Source: Cylicocyclus nassatus
Lineage: Eukaryota > Nematoda > Chromadorea > Rhabditida > Strongylidae
Reading direction: 5' to 3'
Assembly: GCA_958299035.1 (NCBI GenBank)
Contig: CATQJL010000305.1
Coordinates: 60,218,486-60,282,485 of the forward strand
DNA length: 64,000 nucleotides
In this document: positions 49,701 through 59,231 of the stretch, piece by piece
How the letters are laid out: every line of letters begins with the position of its first letter
Numbering within the stretch: position 1 is the stretch's first letter
Notes under the pieces: generated by a model
Seen by the model: only the letters and a program-made list of their open reading frames with translations
Database searches by the model: none
What the model was told of the DNA's origin: nothing
Position numbers and translations under genes: made by a program

Positions 49701-52700
49701 CTCGACGTCTAAAGCGCTGCTGGATAAGCTAGCCCAGCGGCGGAGCGTTCGTGAATACCGACCGTGGGTAAGCTTACCCACTGAGTAAGCGAACCCATGG
49801 GTAAGTTTACACACTGGGTAATGGAACCCACTGGGTTTCGTTGATGAATACGGCCGCAGGTTAGCTTTCGCGTTCCCTGCATTCAAAATACAAGTAAACA
49901 AGTTCATATCAAATTTGGTGAAACCAACACAATCAATCGGTGCACGTTTATCCACAAAACCCAGACTTGAGTATTTAAACACTTGCTAGAAATAATTGCA
50001 CACTAAAACACAACGATAAATTGTCACTACAAAATCCTATACACTAGTAAATGAAAAGAATCAAACTGCTTTTTGCGAGTTAATTGTTTCAAGAATACTT
50101 CATAAAATGAAGTTGTTAGTAGAACTGCCCAAATTTTGAGCGACTACAAAGACGCACTTGAAGTATAGTTCCAAGAAATTATTCAGGTGCACAATTGGCT
50201 AAGCTTCTGATTAGACAAGATGTAAAAAAAGGTTGAATTTCTTAGATTACACAAAAGCGCAAACTATTCCCTACGAAAGGATGAAATGAATCTTTCGAAG
50301 AATTGACGATCATACAATGCTTTGCTATGAGTTTGGTCTCGACGTTGTCTCCCGTTGTGTTGCGCGTCGAAGGCGCATTCGTTGCATTCTGTCAAAGATT
50401 AGCTCGGAGATAACACAGCCTGGGAAAGGAGAGTATATTTTGCAGCTCGCGCTTTGAAGCCGAGATATACAAAGAATTACATCATACTTGAATGAAACGT
50501 ACATAGAATGGTCCAGAAATGTATCGAAGGGCTAAAAACTCTCTTGTTAAAACCATATGGTAGGGCTGGCTTCAATTTAGATTTAGGATAGAAAATGGGT
50601 TAGTGACCTGTCCTCGTCACTGTAGGTTCACGGTACAAGCCTATGGAAGAGTTCCGCGCCAGTGAGAGCTGCCTTTGAAATCGTTTGAAAAAACTGGAAA
50701 AAACCGTTTGAAAAAGTTTGCTATCAGGTGAACAAGCACCACTGATTTTACATTTGAACTTTTCGCTCGATAGTCTTTACTTCAAAATTTACAAGAGTAC
50801 CTAGAATACATAGAACAGCGGCGGATGCCCCAAAGATTACCGAACTTTGATAACCTAAATTGTTCAATAAGCATGTCAATAAACGTGTGCAAAGTCAGTT
50901 ACTAAAAATCAGAGGGCCTTGAAACCTTAACACAAAAGTATGAAACGTTTTGAATTCCTGACAAAGTAACTGTTTGCAATGACAGTAGCGTGCTAAATTG
51001 TAATCATAATCCTACAGTAATAAAAAGAGATGGGTGCTTCATTTTGTACTGCTTTTTACAAAACCAACCATACAATATGCTACTTAAAGATCCGCGAAAA
51101 CTATTCGGGCTAGAGGGTTATAGCAATCAAACGTTCGACACTGTTTTGGTACCCCTTTATAATTTGTATTAGGACAAGTTCCAAAAACAATTTATGGATT
51201 TTTTTGTGCAAGGATTATGTACAAATCTGGTACTAATAGTTTTGCAGCATCGACCAGATTTATAACAAGTTGTGTGTTTGTAATTAGGTTGAAAAAATTA
51301 CTTTTATCTCTAATGCCCTTGTGCTGTTGATCGCCAGACCGTAACGCGAAACCGAGGAAGCCTGTTTCTTCGTATGGATTCTGTGTTATCGAAACATTTT
51401 ATTGATTATTGAAGTTGAAATCTTTCTTCCAATATGAACAGTATTTTGCGGGATTACTGACCTGCTTTAAAAAAAATGAAACAATTACGCTTTTCTTCCT
51501 AGTTTACCTCAAAAATTATGAACTTGTCGAGAGTTGCGCTGCTGTAGCTTGTAAAATTTGTAAGTTTGCTCTATTTTGATTACGTTTCACTATCATATTT
51601 ATGAGAATTGATTGCCAAAAAAGTACTCAAAGAGGTACAGTCGATTTCACCCCGGATTAGGCGAAACATTCTACGTGGAGCAGCGCGTGCGCATCGCTGG
51701 AGGCTTCGCGAGCGCATGGCGCTGGCATTTTGCCAAGCAAAGACTAAGGAGAATAAAGAGACTTGGGTTCCCAGCGTGATATGATATACTGTAGCTGCGA
51801 AGCGGTGCGAACCGTTGCGAGGCGGACGCCCGCAAATCCAATTTCCGCGTAAAGCGGGTCGAAACTTACTGTAGCAATAAAATTGTGCCTCTTATTATTA
51901 CTTCATCTCGGAAATGTGTGGGAATCTCCATTACTTCATCTCGGAAATGTGTGAAAATGTTGAAGATTTGTGCAAACTGCGAAAAGATAATAATCATCTG
52001 AGTTTTCTGTTTCTTCCTAGAGCAGTTTTATACGGTCGAGATTCAACACCCGTTGCTTGTGCAGTTACACCATATACCCATTCTTTCAGCAGAAGATTGA
52101 TATGCTAAGTTTATGATAAGGTGTTTCATTTTAGTCCCAATGTTCCTCGACACAATGGTGATCAACCAGCTTACCTGCGCAGCGAAACTTTACGCTATCT
52201 CAAGGAGGAAGAAGGTAGACCGAGAGGTAAAGCAAAAGCAAATTTTGATTTATTAGTAGGGTAAACTACTCTTGTTGCTCCAGGTAACTTATCCGATCAC
52301 CCAAATCCCAACGGACTGCCTGTCTGCTACGTCTGCAGCAGACCTATACTGTAAGTTTGAATCTAGCAACAAAAGCAAGGTTTATTAGTGGCAATATGGG
52401 CATAAAAACACACATCACATCTTATGGGAGGAAGAGATCATAGTAAGGGGAGAGGGGAGGACAAGGGCTCCGTAGCTAAGGCTGTTTCTCACCAGTCCAT
52501 GTCTTGGTGATGTATTTAGCCCAAAAGAATCGTGCCACCAGTTCGATAGAAACGTGCTCGACGAGGCGGTAGTGATTCGCCACTATTGAATCCCATATTA
52601 TAGTAACCTAAATGAGAATCAGTAAAATTCGGCTTTGAAGTAAATTCAAACAACAAGTAACAAAAGACTAGCAGTGATCGTTGACAAGATACTTACGCTT

Positions 52701-54539
52701 TAAAATATGTAAAAAATTCAAATCAGATTTAGCTTCACCATTTTGTCCCAATTCATCGTTGTAGCTCCTCCTCACCCGTGCAGGTCCCGCGCTAGAGATC
52801 TGAATTTACTTTTTGTACAACTGTCAATTCTATGAAAAGTGAGAAATATCCTATTCGATTTTCGATGCATTTGCAAACCTTCCATTAAAAAACGTTCGCA
52901 TTTTTGAATATTACCTTTACCAAGACTTACGCCTCAAAGGAGATTGGGTAAAATTTTTAGTCTTGTAAGAGTAGGAAAATTCCGAGTCAGTTAGAAGATT
53001 TTTAATATCTCAAATAATAGTCAGTAAGTGCGAGAGATAAGGGAAATAACAAAGGAATTCACGTATGCAGGAGGACTGTACTGGTTGCAAAAAATTGAAT
53101 TTATCAATACACACAACATTTTATAAAGCTTGTTATTCTTCTTATTTTCGGGAAGATTTGAGTCTAGTTTTGGACTATCACTCACTAAAGCCTTTAACTT
53201 TGATTTGAAATTGAAAATAACAATTTTCTTCAAATCTTGTCCCGACTTTCGCTTTCTTGTGATTTTTTGACTTGACTTCAAATATACGTTACCCGTCAGT
53301 TTCCTGGAAATCAAATAAACGTAATTATTCCCTTCAAAGCCAATCATGTCCTCCAAGAAATTTATAGCCATAAAAACTTCAAAAATGATTCTACTTAAAT
53401 GCATCTTGCAATCTACGTCAATCTAGATTTGGATTGAAAGATCAGTGCGATCATTATTCGTCAAGATCAACGTAATTGAGTTAGCAACGTAGTGGTGGAT
53501 TATTTTAGTCTAAGCTTGGAAATATGAAGTTAACAAAACTTGCATAGATCATCTCAAGGTTATACATATATAGTAGATAAATATAGGCCTTGATGACTGA
53601 TTGTGAGTCAGGAAACAAAACCAGGATTACGTCAATTATCTCAAATAGCTCAAGGATCAACTTTTTCGTAATTTTCGTTGAAGAAGATCTCATGGATGTA
53701 AAATCAAAGTTTTGCACAATTTCTCTTTACGAAAATGTACAAGGAGGTTAACTTACCCCAACGATGACCCATATCAGCAGAAGGATCACATGTAAGAATT
53801 TCATATTGAACCTGTAAAAAAGTTTCGGAAAATAAGAGAATATAAGAAAAAGAGAGAGCGATTTGTACATATTACTTTGGAAGGAAAAAATAGACAATAC
53901 CGAGTGAGCATTTTTTTGAAGGATTACATTCGGGATTTTCATATAGCACGTGCAAAAAATCCTGAGGAATTTTTAGGGAAAAAGGAAGGAGTATGATTTG
54001 AAGTGTTAACATTCGTGAAGGAAGGAAGGATATTGACAATACCGATTCAATAATTTTCAAAATTTAGTGGAGTGATGTGCCGCGCTGCTGGACACGACCT
54101 ACATGGTGATTGTCTTTCTTGTGCAACTTGTGGAGCTAATCTTCGTAACATTGGACATCACTTTATCGAAGGTAAGACAGTCATTATCATTTTATGTTTT
54201 TTTTTCTTTATTTACTTCCTATGAGAGTTATGGCACGAGAAAACTCTAATAAAGAGGAATGAATACTATATGAAGAAGTATAATTTCAAGAAAGATATGA
54301 AAATCAGGTACTCTTGAGAAAATCTAAATTTAAAATCTTTGTAGATGCAATAAGTAGTCGGAAATTCTTCAGCTACTGCTAAATCGTCAAAAGCATTTAC
54401 TTGATGATATTTTATAACTTTCACCAATTCTAAAAAAACAAATTCCCAAATGCCTAATTTAGACAAATTCTACTGTGACGTACACGCACAACAGAAGAGG
54501 GGACTTGGACCAGCAATGAACCCAAATCTGGCTGCGTAA
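20441..54539 (+). CDS. alp-1: ALP/Enigma-family PDZ-LIM protein
   Basis: Exons 20441-20539, 34844-34989, 42007-42103, 42365-42522, 52135-52226, 52284-52350, 54068-54171 and 54463-54539 join in frame to 279 aa ending in TAA. Residues 1-82 form a PDZ domain with the ligand loop WGFGV (17-21). Residues 133-151 match the ZM/ALP motif that binds alpha-actinin (LQYNSPMGLYS). A single LIM domain spans 212-262 with zinc ligands C212, C215, H232, C235, C238, C241, C259 and H262. Family knowledge: these proteins are scaffolds at actin anchorage sites, the dense bodies of nematode body-wall muscle. Length and one LIM fit the ALP form; the C. elegans gene also makes Enigma forms with more LIM domains. 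Introns 1, 2 and 4 are long and full of transposons. Confidence 0.93.
21827..22208. mobile_element. CAGACAA-ended MITE, copy 1
   Basis: Ends TCAGACAACTAACGAACTTC and (right) GAAGTTCCGCCGATTTGTCTGA. The interior repeats GCGGAAGTTCC, which is nearly self-complementary, many times. A relative is at 24725-25169. The ends resemble those of the cluster at 36-2390 (CTCAGATAA), so they may share a transposase. Confidence 0.65.
22941..23424. mobile_element. mariner-type element, GGTTGTCCC family, copy 2
   Basis: Ends GGTTGCTCAAAAAGTAA and TTACTTTTGGGACAACC, bordered by TA (22939-22940, 23425-23426). 484 bp, non-coding, in intron 1. Confidence 0.7.
23613..23932. mobile_element. TTAA-type fold-back MITE
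   Basis: About 120-bp arms are inverted with high identity, starting AGGCAGCGTCCAGG. The left border is TTAA (23609-23612) and the right is TTGA, one change from TTAA. A short spacer (23740-23810) separates the arms. Related ends occur at 5050-8208. Confidence 0.75.
24725..25169. mobile_element. CAGACAA-ended MITE, copy 2
   Basis: Ends TCAGACAATTCACCGGTTCC and (right) GCAGAATTTCGTGAATTGTCTGA; GCGGAAGTTTCC/GCGGAACCGC motifs recur inside, as in copy 1 at 21827-22208. No coding capacity. Confidence 0.65.
26242..26443. mobile_element. Harbinger/Tourist-type MITE, copy 2
   Basis: 202 bp, ends GGCCCCGGGCAGACTTCACG / CGTGAAGTCTGACCGGGGCC, TAA on both sides (26239-26241, 26444-26446). Nearly the same sequence and orientation as copy 1, so both moved recently relative to the surrounding sequence. 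Confidence 0.87.
26827..27104 (+). mobile_element. tRNA-derived SINE with 16-bp target duplication
   Basis: The 5' part is tRNA-like: A box TGGCGTAGTGAT (26837-26848) and B box GGTTCGATCCC (26880-26890), 43 bases apart. A non-tRNA body follows (CCAACCAAGCCCTCTACCCT onward). Flanking direct repeats TTTACAATCACACGTA (26811-26826) and TTTATAATCACACGTA (27105-27120) differ at one base, which is the mark of LINE-mediated insertion. It sits in the sense orientation inside intron 1. Confidence 0.88.
27991..28069. repeat. 32-bp arm hairpin
   Basis: TATAATCGTATCTTTGTTGA... at 27991-28022 is inverted at 28038-28069 with a few mismatches and a 15-base loop. It may be a remnant of a TIR element; no duplication was found. 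Confidence 0.6.
28653..28817. repeat. Compound tetranucleotide microsatellite
   Basis: (CAAT)n at about 28653-28697, (TTCA)n to 28713, (TTTA)n at about 28718-28782 and (TTCA)n again to about 28810. The long open frames across it (28512-29199, three frames) are artefacts of the 4-base period. Confidence 0.95.
30464..30635. repeat. Fold-back MITE-like element
   Basis: AGCCTTTGATTCAACTG at the left is inverted as CAGTTGAATCAAAAGGT at the right. The arms continue through CTTGACGGCCGGAAGG, GTGACCTAATTAAGGC and their partners. The loop is GC-rich (CGCCCGCGCCCGCG). Confidence 0.7.
31344..31545. mobile_element. Harbinger/Tourist-type MITE, copy 3 (opposite orientation)
   Basis: 202 bp, ends GGCCCCTGTCAGACTTCACG / CGTGAAGTCTGCCCGGGGCC, with TTA at 31341-31343 and 31546-31548. 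The interior is the reverse complement of copies 1 and 2. Confidence 0.87.
34844..34989 (+). CDS. alp-1: alp-1-like exon 2 (PDZ, second half)
   Basis: Reads VVGGSLADRAGLRNGDILDQ and continues through DKIELVVH, the usual C-terminal half of a PDZ domain (GGSLA.RAGL.NGD.IL). CAG acceptor before it and GTGAGT after it; it ends in phase 2. Confidence 0.95.
36553..37218. mobile_element. mariner-type fold-back element, CAGGGTG family, copy 2
   Basis: The right end GGGCCACCCTG followed by TA and the left end CAAAGTGCCCCAAAAATG preceded by TA match the family at 8980. Inner arms carry the shared GTAGAGCTGGGTTCA and TTACCGTAATCCTACGGTAAT blocks. 666 bp, non-coding. Confidence 0.75.
39530..39644 (+). 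promoter_or_regulatory. GC-rich patch before the alternative exon
   Basis: A pyrimidine- and C-rich stretch (CTCACCCCCGACG, CCCCGAACCCGCCCCCGC, then CATCATCATCATC) stands out from AT-rich intron on both sides and ends at CACGAAAATGG. It may be an internal promoter with 5' UTR. Inferred from base composition and position. Confidence 0.45.
39645..39676 (+). CDS. alp-1: Candidate alternative first exon (PDZ-less isoform)
   Basis: ATG in the context GAAAATGG opens 32 bases (MVQITGVPKP plus two bases, TG) that end at a GTAAGC donor in phase 2. Exon 3 of the main gene needs exactly a phase-2 partner and supplies G, giving W, so the protein would start MVQITGVPKPWPPGQTRVW. The isoform would be 208 aa, keep the ZM motif and LIM domain and lack PDZ. 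Supporting evidence is phase, donor, start context and the GC-rich patch in front. PDZ-less ALP/Enigma products are plausible in the family but this one is not confirmed by transcript data. Confidence 0.65.
42007..42103 (+). CDS. alp-1: alp-1-like exon 3
   Basis: Reads PPGQTRVWRPEITDQRYVED and on to LEHSGD. TTTTAG acceptor, GTGAGT donor, phase 2 in and phase 0 out. The VWRPE segment directly follows the PDZ domain in this family. Confidence 0.92.
42365..42522 (+). CDS. alp-1: alp-1-like exon 4 (ZM/ALP motif)
   Basis: Encodes residues 115-166, including VKHLQYNSPMGLYSNESATE, the ZM/ALP-like motif (h.NsP..LYS.e) through which ALP/ZASP proteins bind alpha-actinin. TTCAG acceptor and GTGAGT donor, phase 2 out. 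Confidence 0.93.
43351..44216. mobile_element. hAT-type non-autonomous element with perfect 8-bp duplication
   Basis: Ends CAGGGCCCGGCAC and GTGCCGGGCCCTG, flanked by CCTTGAAT on both sides (43343-43350 and 44217-44224). Length 866 bp. The interior is not a simple fold-back and encodes no transposase; the largest open frame (43382-43684, 100 codons) resembles nothing I know. The intact borders imply a relatively young insertion in intron 4. Confidence 0.87.
44742..45092 (-). repeat. 3' LTR of the antisense retrotransposon
   Basis: Homologous to 48072-48406. Just outside (45093-45136) the LTR start and purine tract are duplicated: TGTAAGCATTGGTAGATTGG is preceded by AAATAGGGGAGG, and again by AAATAGGAGAGG, in a 32-bp tandem unit. 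Confidence 0.75.
46003..47809 (-). pseudogene. Broken internal coding region of the LTR element
   Basis: Overlapping minus-strand frames of 70-175 codons shift into one another at several points, for example near 47800, 47500 and 46400. I could not see a zinc knuckle, protease, reverse transcriptase or integrase signature, so assignment as gag-pol remnant rests on position between the LTRs. Confidence 0.4.
48072..48406 (-). repeat. 5' LTR of the antisense retrotransposon
   Basis: Direct repeat of 44742-45092. On the minus strand it starts TGTAAGCAT and ends CCTACGTTG next to the putative primer-binding site. Confidence 0.75.
48946..49363 (-). pseudogene. Frameshifted minus-strand reading region, unidentified
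   Basis: Two minus-strand frames (49091-49363 and 48946-49203) overlap and look like parts of one frame-shifted sequence with lysine/arginine-rich segments (ENRREKKQKREQQKIAKEI). It lies outside the LTR. No family recognised; it could be a relic of another mobile element or chance. Confidence 0.25.
49730..49870. repeat. Degenerate GGGTAAG/ACCCACTGGGT repeat
   Basis: GTGGGTAAGCTTACCCACTG and several further TGGGTAA / ACCCACTGGGT units are interleaved, bounded by the near-direct repeats CGTTCGTGAATACCGACCG and CGTTGATGAATACGGCCGC. Short and non-coding; origin unknown. Confidence 0.45.
50502..51157. mobile_element. mariner-type relic, CAGGGTG family, copy 3 (diverged)
   Basis: Inner arms keep GTAGGGCTGGCTTCAATTTA and TCCTACAGTAATAAAAAGAG blocks seen in copies 1 and 2. 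The ends (CATAGAATGGTCC, GGTACCCCTT) have decayed. The TA borders are still in place. Confidence 0.6.
51650..51890. other. GC-rich patch in intron 4
   Basis: CACCCCGGATTAGGCGAAAC, GCGCGTGCGCATCGCTGG and GCGAAGCGGTGCGAACCGTT stand out in AT-rich surroundings; TACTGTAGC occurs near 51788 and 51870. It may be a repeat or a regulatory patch. No exon fits. Confidence 0.3.
51898..51953. repeat. 33-bp-period duplication
   Basis: TTACTTCATCTCGGAAATGT plus GTG occurs at 51898-51920 and again at 51931-51953. Too short to class. Confidence 0.8.
52135..52226 (+). CDS. alp-1: alp-1-like exon 5 (linker)
   Basis: Encodes PNVPRHNGDQPAYLRSETLR and KEEEGRPRG, the linker before the LIM domain. TTTTAG acceptor and GTAAAG donor; phases fit both neighbours. 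Confidence 0.9.
52284..52350 (+). CDS. alp-1: alp-1-like exon 6 (start of LIM)
   Basis: Encodes LSDHPNPNGLPVCYVCSRPI: the first two zinc ligands (CYVC). CTCCAG acceptor, GTAAGT donor. Only a 57-bp intron separates it from exon 5. Confidence 0.93.
54068..54171 (+). CDS. alp-1: alp-1-like exon 7 (LIM core)
   Basis: Contains HGDCLSCATC, the H-x2-C-x2-C-x2-C centre of a LIM domain, and ends ...HHFIE. TTTAG acceptor, GTAAGA donor, phase 1 out. Confidence 0.95.
54463..54539 (+). CDS. alp-1: alp-1-like exon 8 (end of LIM, stop or splice donor)
   Basis: Encodes DKFYCDVHAQQKRGLGPAMN and PNLAA, then TAA. CDVH supplies the last two zinc ligands. The stop lies in GCGTAAGT, so a donor after GC would skip the stop and splice on in phase 2. 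Confidence 0.9.
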
Positions 54540-54555
54540 GTTTTATATACATAAT

Positions 54556-54561
54556 AATAAA
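54556..54561 (+). terminator. Possible polyadenylation signal of the short alp-1-like form
   Basis: AATAAA begins 17 bases after the TAA. It is close, but short 3' UTRs occur in nematodes; a later signal is possible. Confidence 0.4.
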
Positions 54562-54569
54562 AAGAATTA

Positions 54570-57500
54570 ACGTCATAGTGCATCACATTCTCTCACACAA
54601 GTCTCACATTACCTCATACCTTGGGATTGCGAGATCATTACGTTGCTTACCAAAAATGGTAATGGCAATAATATTCGTAAAAACAAATTCTCAAATGCCT
54701 AATGGAAATGACAAGTAAAAAAATGGATCCAGATCAAATGTTAGGCTTGAATTCAGGAATATATCTGTGCTTTTCGTTTTCTAAGGAAACTTTTGGTTCT
54801 GATAAGTGGCTCATGAATAAGGAAAGGAACAAAACCAGCGTGAATATTCCTTCGTGAGTTATTTGGTAATTACAGTAACAATAGAATTCCTTGAAAGGCT
54901 TTAGCTAATGTCACTGCCAAACACCAAACATGCTTAAGTGAGTGGCCAACAGGGAGTGAATTACCTCATAATCTCCCATGGGAAAAGGTAATATCGCTCC
55001 AAGTCGCAAATTAGTACTACGCGTTCACATTGTTATGCAGGAAAATTTCTGGGAAAGGTCTGGCTCAAAACTACTAGACTAGAAGTGTTATTCGAGTAAA
55101 AGTCGTCATAGTTTAGTATGGAAATTCACAGGGATTCTGTACTTGAATAACAGACATACGGTGTATGTCATGAGATACAAAAACGAATACAAATTCGCGC
55201 TCGAGTCAGTGTCGGATACTTCTGAGGCAGAAAAGGTAAGCAAGAAGCTATTAATATGTATGCTGGATATCCTATGGAATTACATTCTAGCCATTGTCGT
55301 CGATTACTTCCAAAATGTACCTACTCACGTATAGTACACAGTGAGTGAACCTCTTCTTCCTTGCCTAAAAGAGTTCAAGGGGTTAAAAAAAATTTCCCGG
55401 AACTACGATATGACTCATGCTTAGGATTGCTGACAAGCTATGCTGTAAAATAATGACAAAAAGTTATCTTTCACTCGAACAGGTGGCTTCACGTAGGTGT
55501 TCAGGAGTGCAGGGCATCACTTTGGCTTTTGGCTCTAGTTTAGGACCACGTAAAATCATTGTCTATGTCTCCTCTAATGGAAAAGGGTACTCTGCTATAC
55601 ATGGATCAAAAAAGACGACGTTAGGTTTTCGAATGGAAAACGCTAAAGTCTGCAATCTCGGACGACCCTACTAGAAATGGTTGGACGAAAGTGTAATATT
55701 CCCCTTCATTCAAGGAGGATCGTCTAGATCAGATAAAACGCGATCTTCTCAAGCACTTTCAATGATCCTAATAGGGAAAATGAGTTCAGTTCAATGCTTA
55801 GTTATTTTGCACTCACCAAGGAGATACGATAAGAAAAGTGCGAAGGTCCTTGATAAGTGAAATCAAAACGAAGTATGTGCTGAATCAAAATGCTTATAAT
55901 AGCAGAAGTCCGAATAGGTAAATATGAAGTACTGTTCTATGTCTGGTCTAGTTTTATTATCATCAAGTTTAAAATCTAAGTTTTCTTAGCTCAACGTTTT
56001 TGGATGGATAAATGCCGCTTAAGCCGGACGTATATTTGATCGAAAAAGCGATATGTACCGAAAAGGGTAGAAATTCATCGAGGTTTCAACCAGTAAGCAG
56101 TTTAAAAAGATCGACTTTCGCGAGACTTTTTATACAGCTTCTTATGCTCTCGGATTGATCATTAGGCTTTTTTCTTCAACCTTCCATTAGTTTTCATCCG
56201 CCTTCTTCCTAATTTTATGGTTGATCTTTGCTTCTTATCCAACCCGCTGAGCTAGCTCCCTGAGTGCAATCGAGGTATTAGATACATTTCAGCTTATTAT
56301 TTCGGCTCTTAGATGGGAGAATCTCTAATGTATCCAGCTCTCGAATGCACAGAAGAAGCTGGAAAAATGTCAACAAGATAAATTTTATAAGCTCATATTG
56401 CGCCATTGTTCCCATACAAGTACAGCCTTATGGGTATATAGAAGTGTGTGAATGTCAAACAGTTCTGATCCCGTTCAGAGCTTTCAAAAACGGGTCGAAT
56501 TTTTGCTTTCTGGGCCTGGTATTTCGATATGCTAAGACAGCTTTGCGATAATGTAAAAGTATATGCAAGTGATGTATTGTTAGTTTATAACACACTTTTT
56601 ATCTCGGCGGCAATGTGTTGTTACTCTCTTGCAAAAATTTTACTGCAGAGGCATTTTCACCATCCACACCTAATAGAATATTTTACCTATTAAAATACAT
56701 CGTTAACGATGCATCACTTCACAAATTACCTAAATACAAAGAGGCGAGTAAATATGGAATGGGGTGGGAGAATAAAGTAAAATATAAACTTGCAATATAA
56801 TTTTTGTTGGGCTGAAGTATTAAATGTCTACCGAAATTTTGCGAAAGTTTTTTGCCTCATGCTGATTTTGATCACAACCGAAGTGAAGGAAAGCTTTTTG
56901 AAGGGCATTTTACGAAGTATTCCGACCTTTACCAGCTAACCAAACTTCTAGAAAACGACTTCAGATATTTGAGAGAAGGTATTCAGAGGCGCAAGAACTT
57001 TATTTTGAATGACAACATTGTTCTTCTACACCTATAGCTCAAATACGGCTGGGCTTAAATCAATAAAGAATCAGTCTTAACTAAAATTTAACCCTTCCAT
57101 TTCTATCAAGATCTATAATTTGAACAACGAGCTGAGTATAGCTTGTATTATCGAGCCCTCGACTAGTCTAGTTTTCCCCTTCCGCTAGTTCGTAAAGTGC
57201 CTACAACCTGCATGATGTACGAAGTGATTGTCGTTTTTCTTCTGTAGCGAAGCGCTACGAGGAAAAGTGGCTATGGAAAGCGTAGGCGCGATGTGGCACA
57301 GCTGAATAAAAATCAACGATACGTAGGAAGATGTGTAGGAGAATGTCAAAGTAGAAAAAAAAGAAGAGTGTAAACGGACGATCCTGCTTCAGCAGGCGCT
57401 GAATCATCAGCGTTAAACGTTGATCCTATGTAGGAGGAGTGAGAAGTATGTCACCATGAATCTTTTGTTAGCTTAGTCATACATAAGTTTATAGAAATAC

Positions 57501-59231
57501 TTGGGGTGAGAGGAAAAAAGAAGAAGAGTGAAGGGGGTGGCGTGAGGGGGGTAATCAGACAGACAGATAAATCAGCATTTGAGCAGTTGAATAGGATTTC
57601 ACGCTATGTGGAACCTCAGCGTGAAGTCAGTGCTAAAAAAAATCAAAGAAGCAATTTCATGTTCGTTGATGACTTGCGAATAATGGAGCTTTTACTTGTT
57701 GCGCTGCAAGCTCCCTGCAAAAGAGAAAATATCAATAAGGAAAAAATCTTTTATTATACTCCATACAAAAGCTTAAGTATTGTCATAATACGCTTAGCTT
57801 TCCTTCAAATGGCAGTAAAACATAATATAATCTGCTTTCTTAATGAATCAAATGTAAAGCTCTCCTCGATGTAGGTAACTGTAAAGAGTTGGACTGCATT
57901 TGAAATGGGATGTTTGCAGACTCAAGTTAACAAGGCTATAATTTTGGCACGAGCAAATAACTATTTGTGACAACTCCATGCATAACTTAACAGAACTTCC
58001 CCCTTCGTTAAACAATCAGCAGAAGAGCAAATGTGGAATTAGAGCTATCCTGAACTTTTTGCATACATAATATATGTAGCAAAAGAATTTTTTTGCAGCT
58101 AGAGTACTTTATCAGAGAAGGGAGGATCTTGAAAAAAAATAGGGGGAAGATGTTGAACGAAGTAGGACATCACTATACTAGTCAAAATCATCGTCAGATT
58201 ATCACATCGATAGATTTCAATGAAATATGCTCGATTCCCATAAATATGTGCATGTGTCAGTTCTTCATGCGTAATTTCTTGAGTAAAATTCGAGAAAGCT
58301 TAGTAGTCATTAGGGATAGACGAAAAAAATGTCGTCAGGTCTTACGTCTAAAGCACATCAAGCTGTTTTCACTCAAGAATAAAATGCGCAAGAAAATTTT
58401 GAGGAAGTGAAAAGGTACTGATTAAGTCGCTTCAAAACTTCATAGAAATTTCGTAAATCGACAAATGACAAGCGCTAATTCCGTCAAAGATGTAACCCTT
58501 AATTGTTCCATATTTTTTCTACAGTGACAAAAAGGAAAGGATCCCAAAATCAAATCATACGTCAGAATTATCAAACTGATTTTAAATGTTCATCAACTGT
58601 CTTATCACAATTTTCTTGTTGGAAAAAAATGAAAGCGAGATTCTGGAACCATAACCCAAGTGATGTGCATGAAAGAAAACGCGCCATTTGAGCTGAATCG
58701 CTAATATCCTGTCGCAGAAAATCAGCATTAAGGTAGTATACCTGGTTGAATGTAGCATAAAATTGTCGTTCCATTTGCACGCAGATCCCCCCCCCCTTCC
58801 CCTCCCCCTCGTTTCCACTCCTCTTCGTAAAATGTAAAAGGAGCTGATCTCGCCACCAAGAACCCGAAGTTATAGCACACATGTTGCCTAATTAGTAGTA
58901 GGGGTCCAAAGGCTAGAGCTATCGTTTGCCGTCGAAACGACAAATGAGTTTGTGAGTGGAGAGAAGGATCCGGAAACAAACGTAACGGTAGCCATCAGCG
59001 TCATCAAATATGCATTACTAACTTTTAATTGAGTGATTAAGCGTTAGACCAGTTGCGTGACATCAGCTGAGTAACATGAAAGAGTAGAGACAGCTACAAG
59101 GAAACGTTCGTTTGAGTTGTGCAGTTAGATGTGCTCTATAGGAACTGCATCTCAAATTTAAGTTTTGTGGTTCTCAGCTGGAATAGTAACATTGCTACAT
59201 ACCTTTGACCGATAGAAAATTATGGGTGTAT
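54570..59231. other. Downstream region or further intron, no gene called
   Basis: AT-rich. Open frames of 60-122 codons (for example 55417-55674, 57506-57874, 58093-58410) show no domain, and none contains a C-x2-C ... H-x2-C LIM pattern. A C run and pyrimidine tract is at 58787-58811. If the longer Enigma form exists, this is intron. Confidence 0.45.

Larger units (their letters stand above)
42523..52134 (+). other. Intron 4 of the alp-1-like gene (9.6 kb)
   Basis: Holds a hAT-type element (43351-44216), an antisense LTR retrotransposon (44742-48406), a disrupted minus-strand reading region (48946-49363), repeats of ACCCACTGGGT type (49730-49860), a mariner-type relic (50502-51157) and a GC-rich patch (51650-51890). 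No exon of the gene was recognised. Confidence 0.8.

Noticed and set aside
49730..49870. Interstitial telomere-like repeat
   Set aside because: The GGGTAA units are irregular and mixed with ACCCACTGGGT; they do not form a TTAGGC array as in nematode telomeres.
57506..57874. 122-codon frame as a downstream gene
   Set aside because: No recognisable domain and no conserved signal; the start lies in a purine-rich run.
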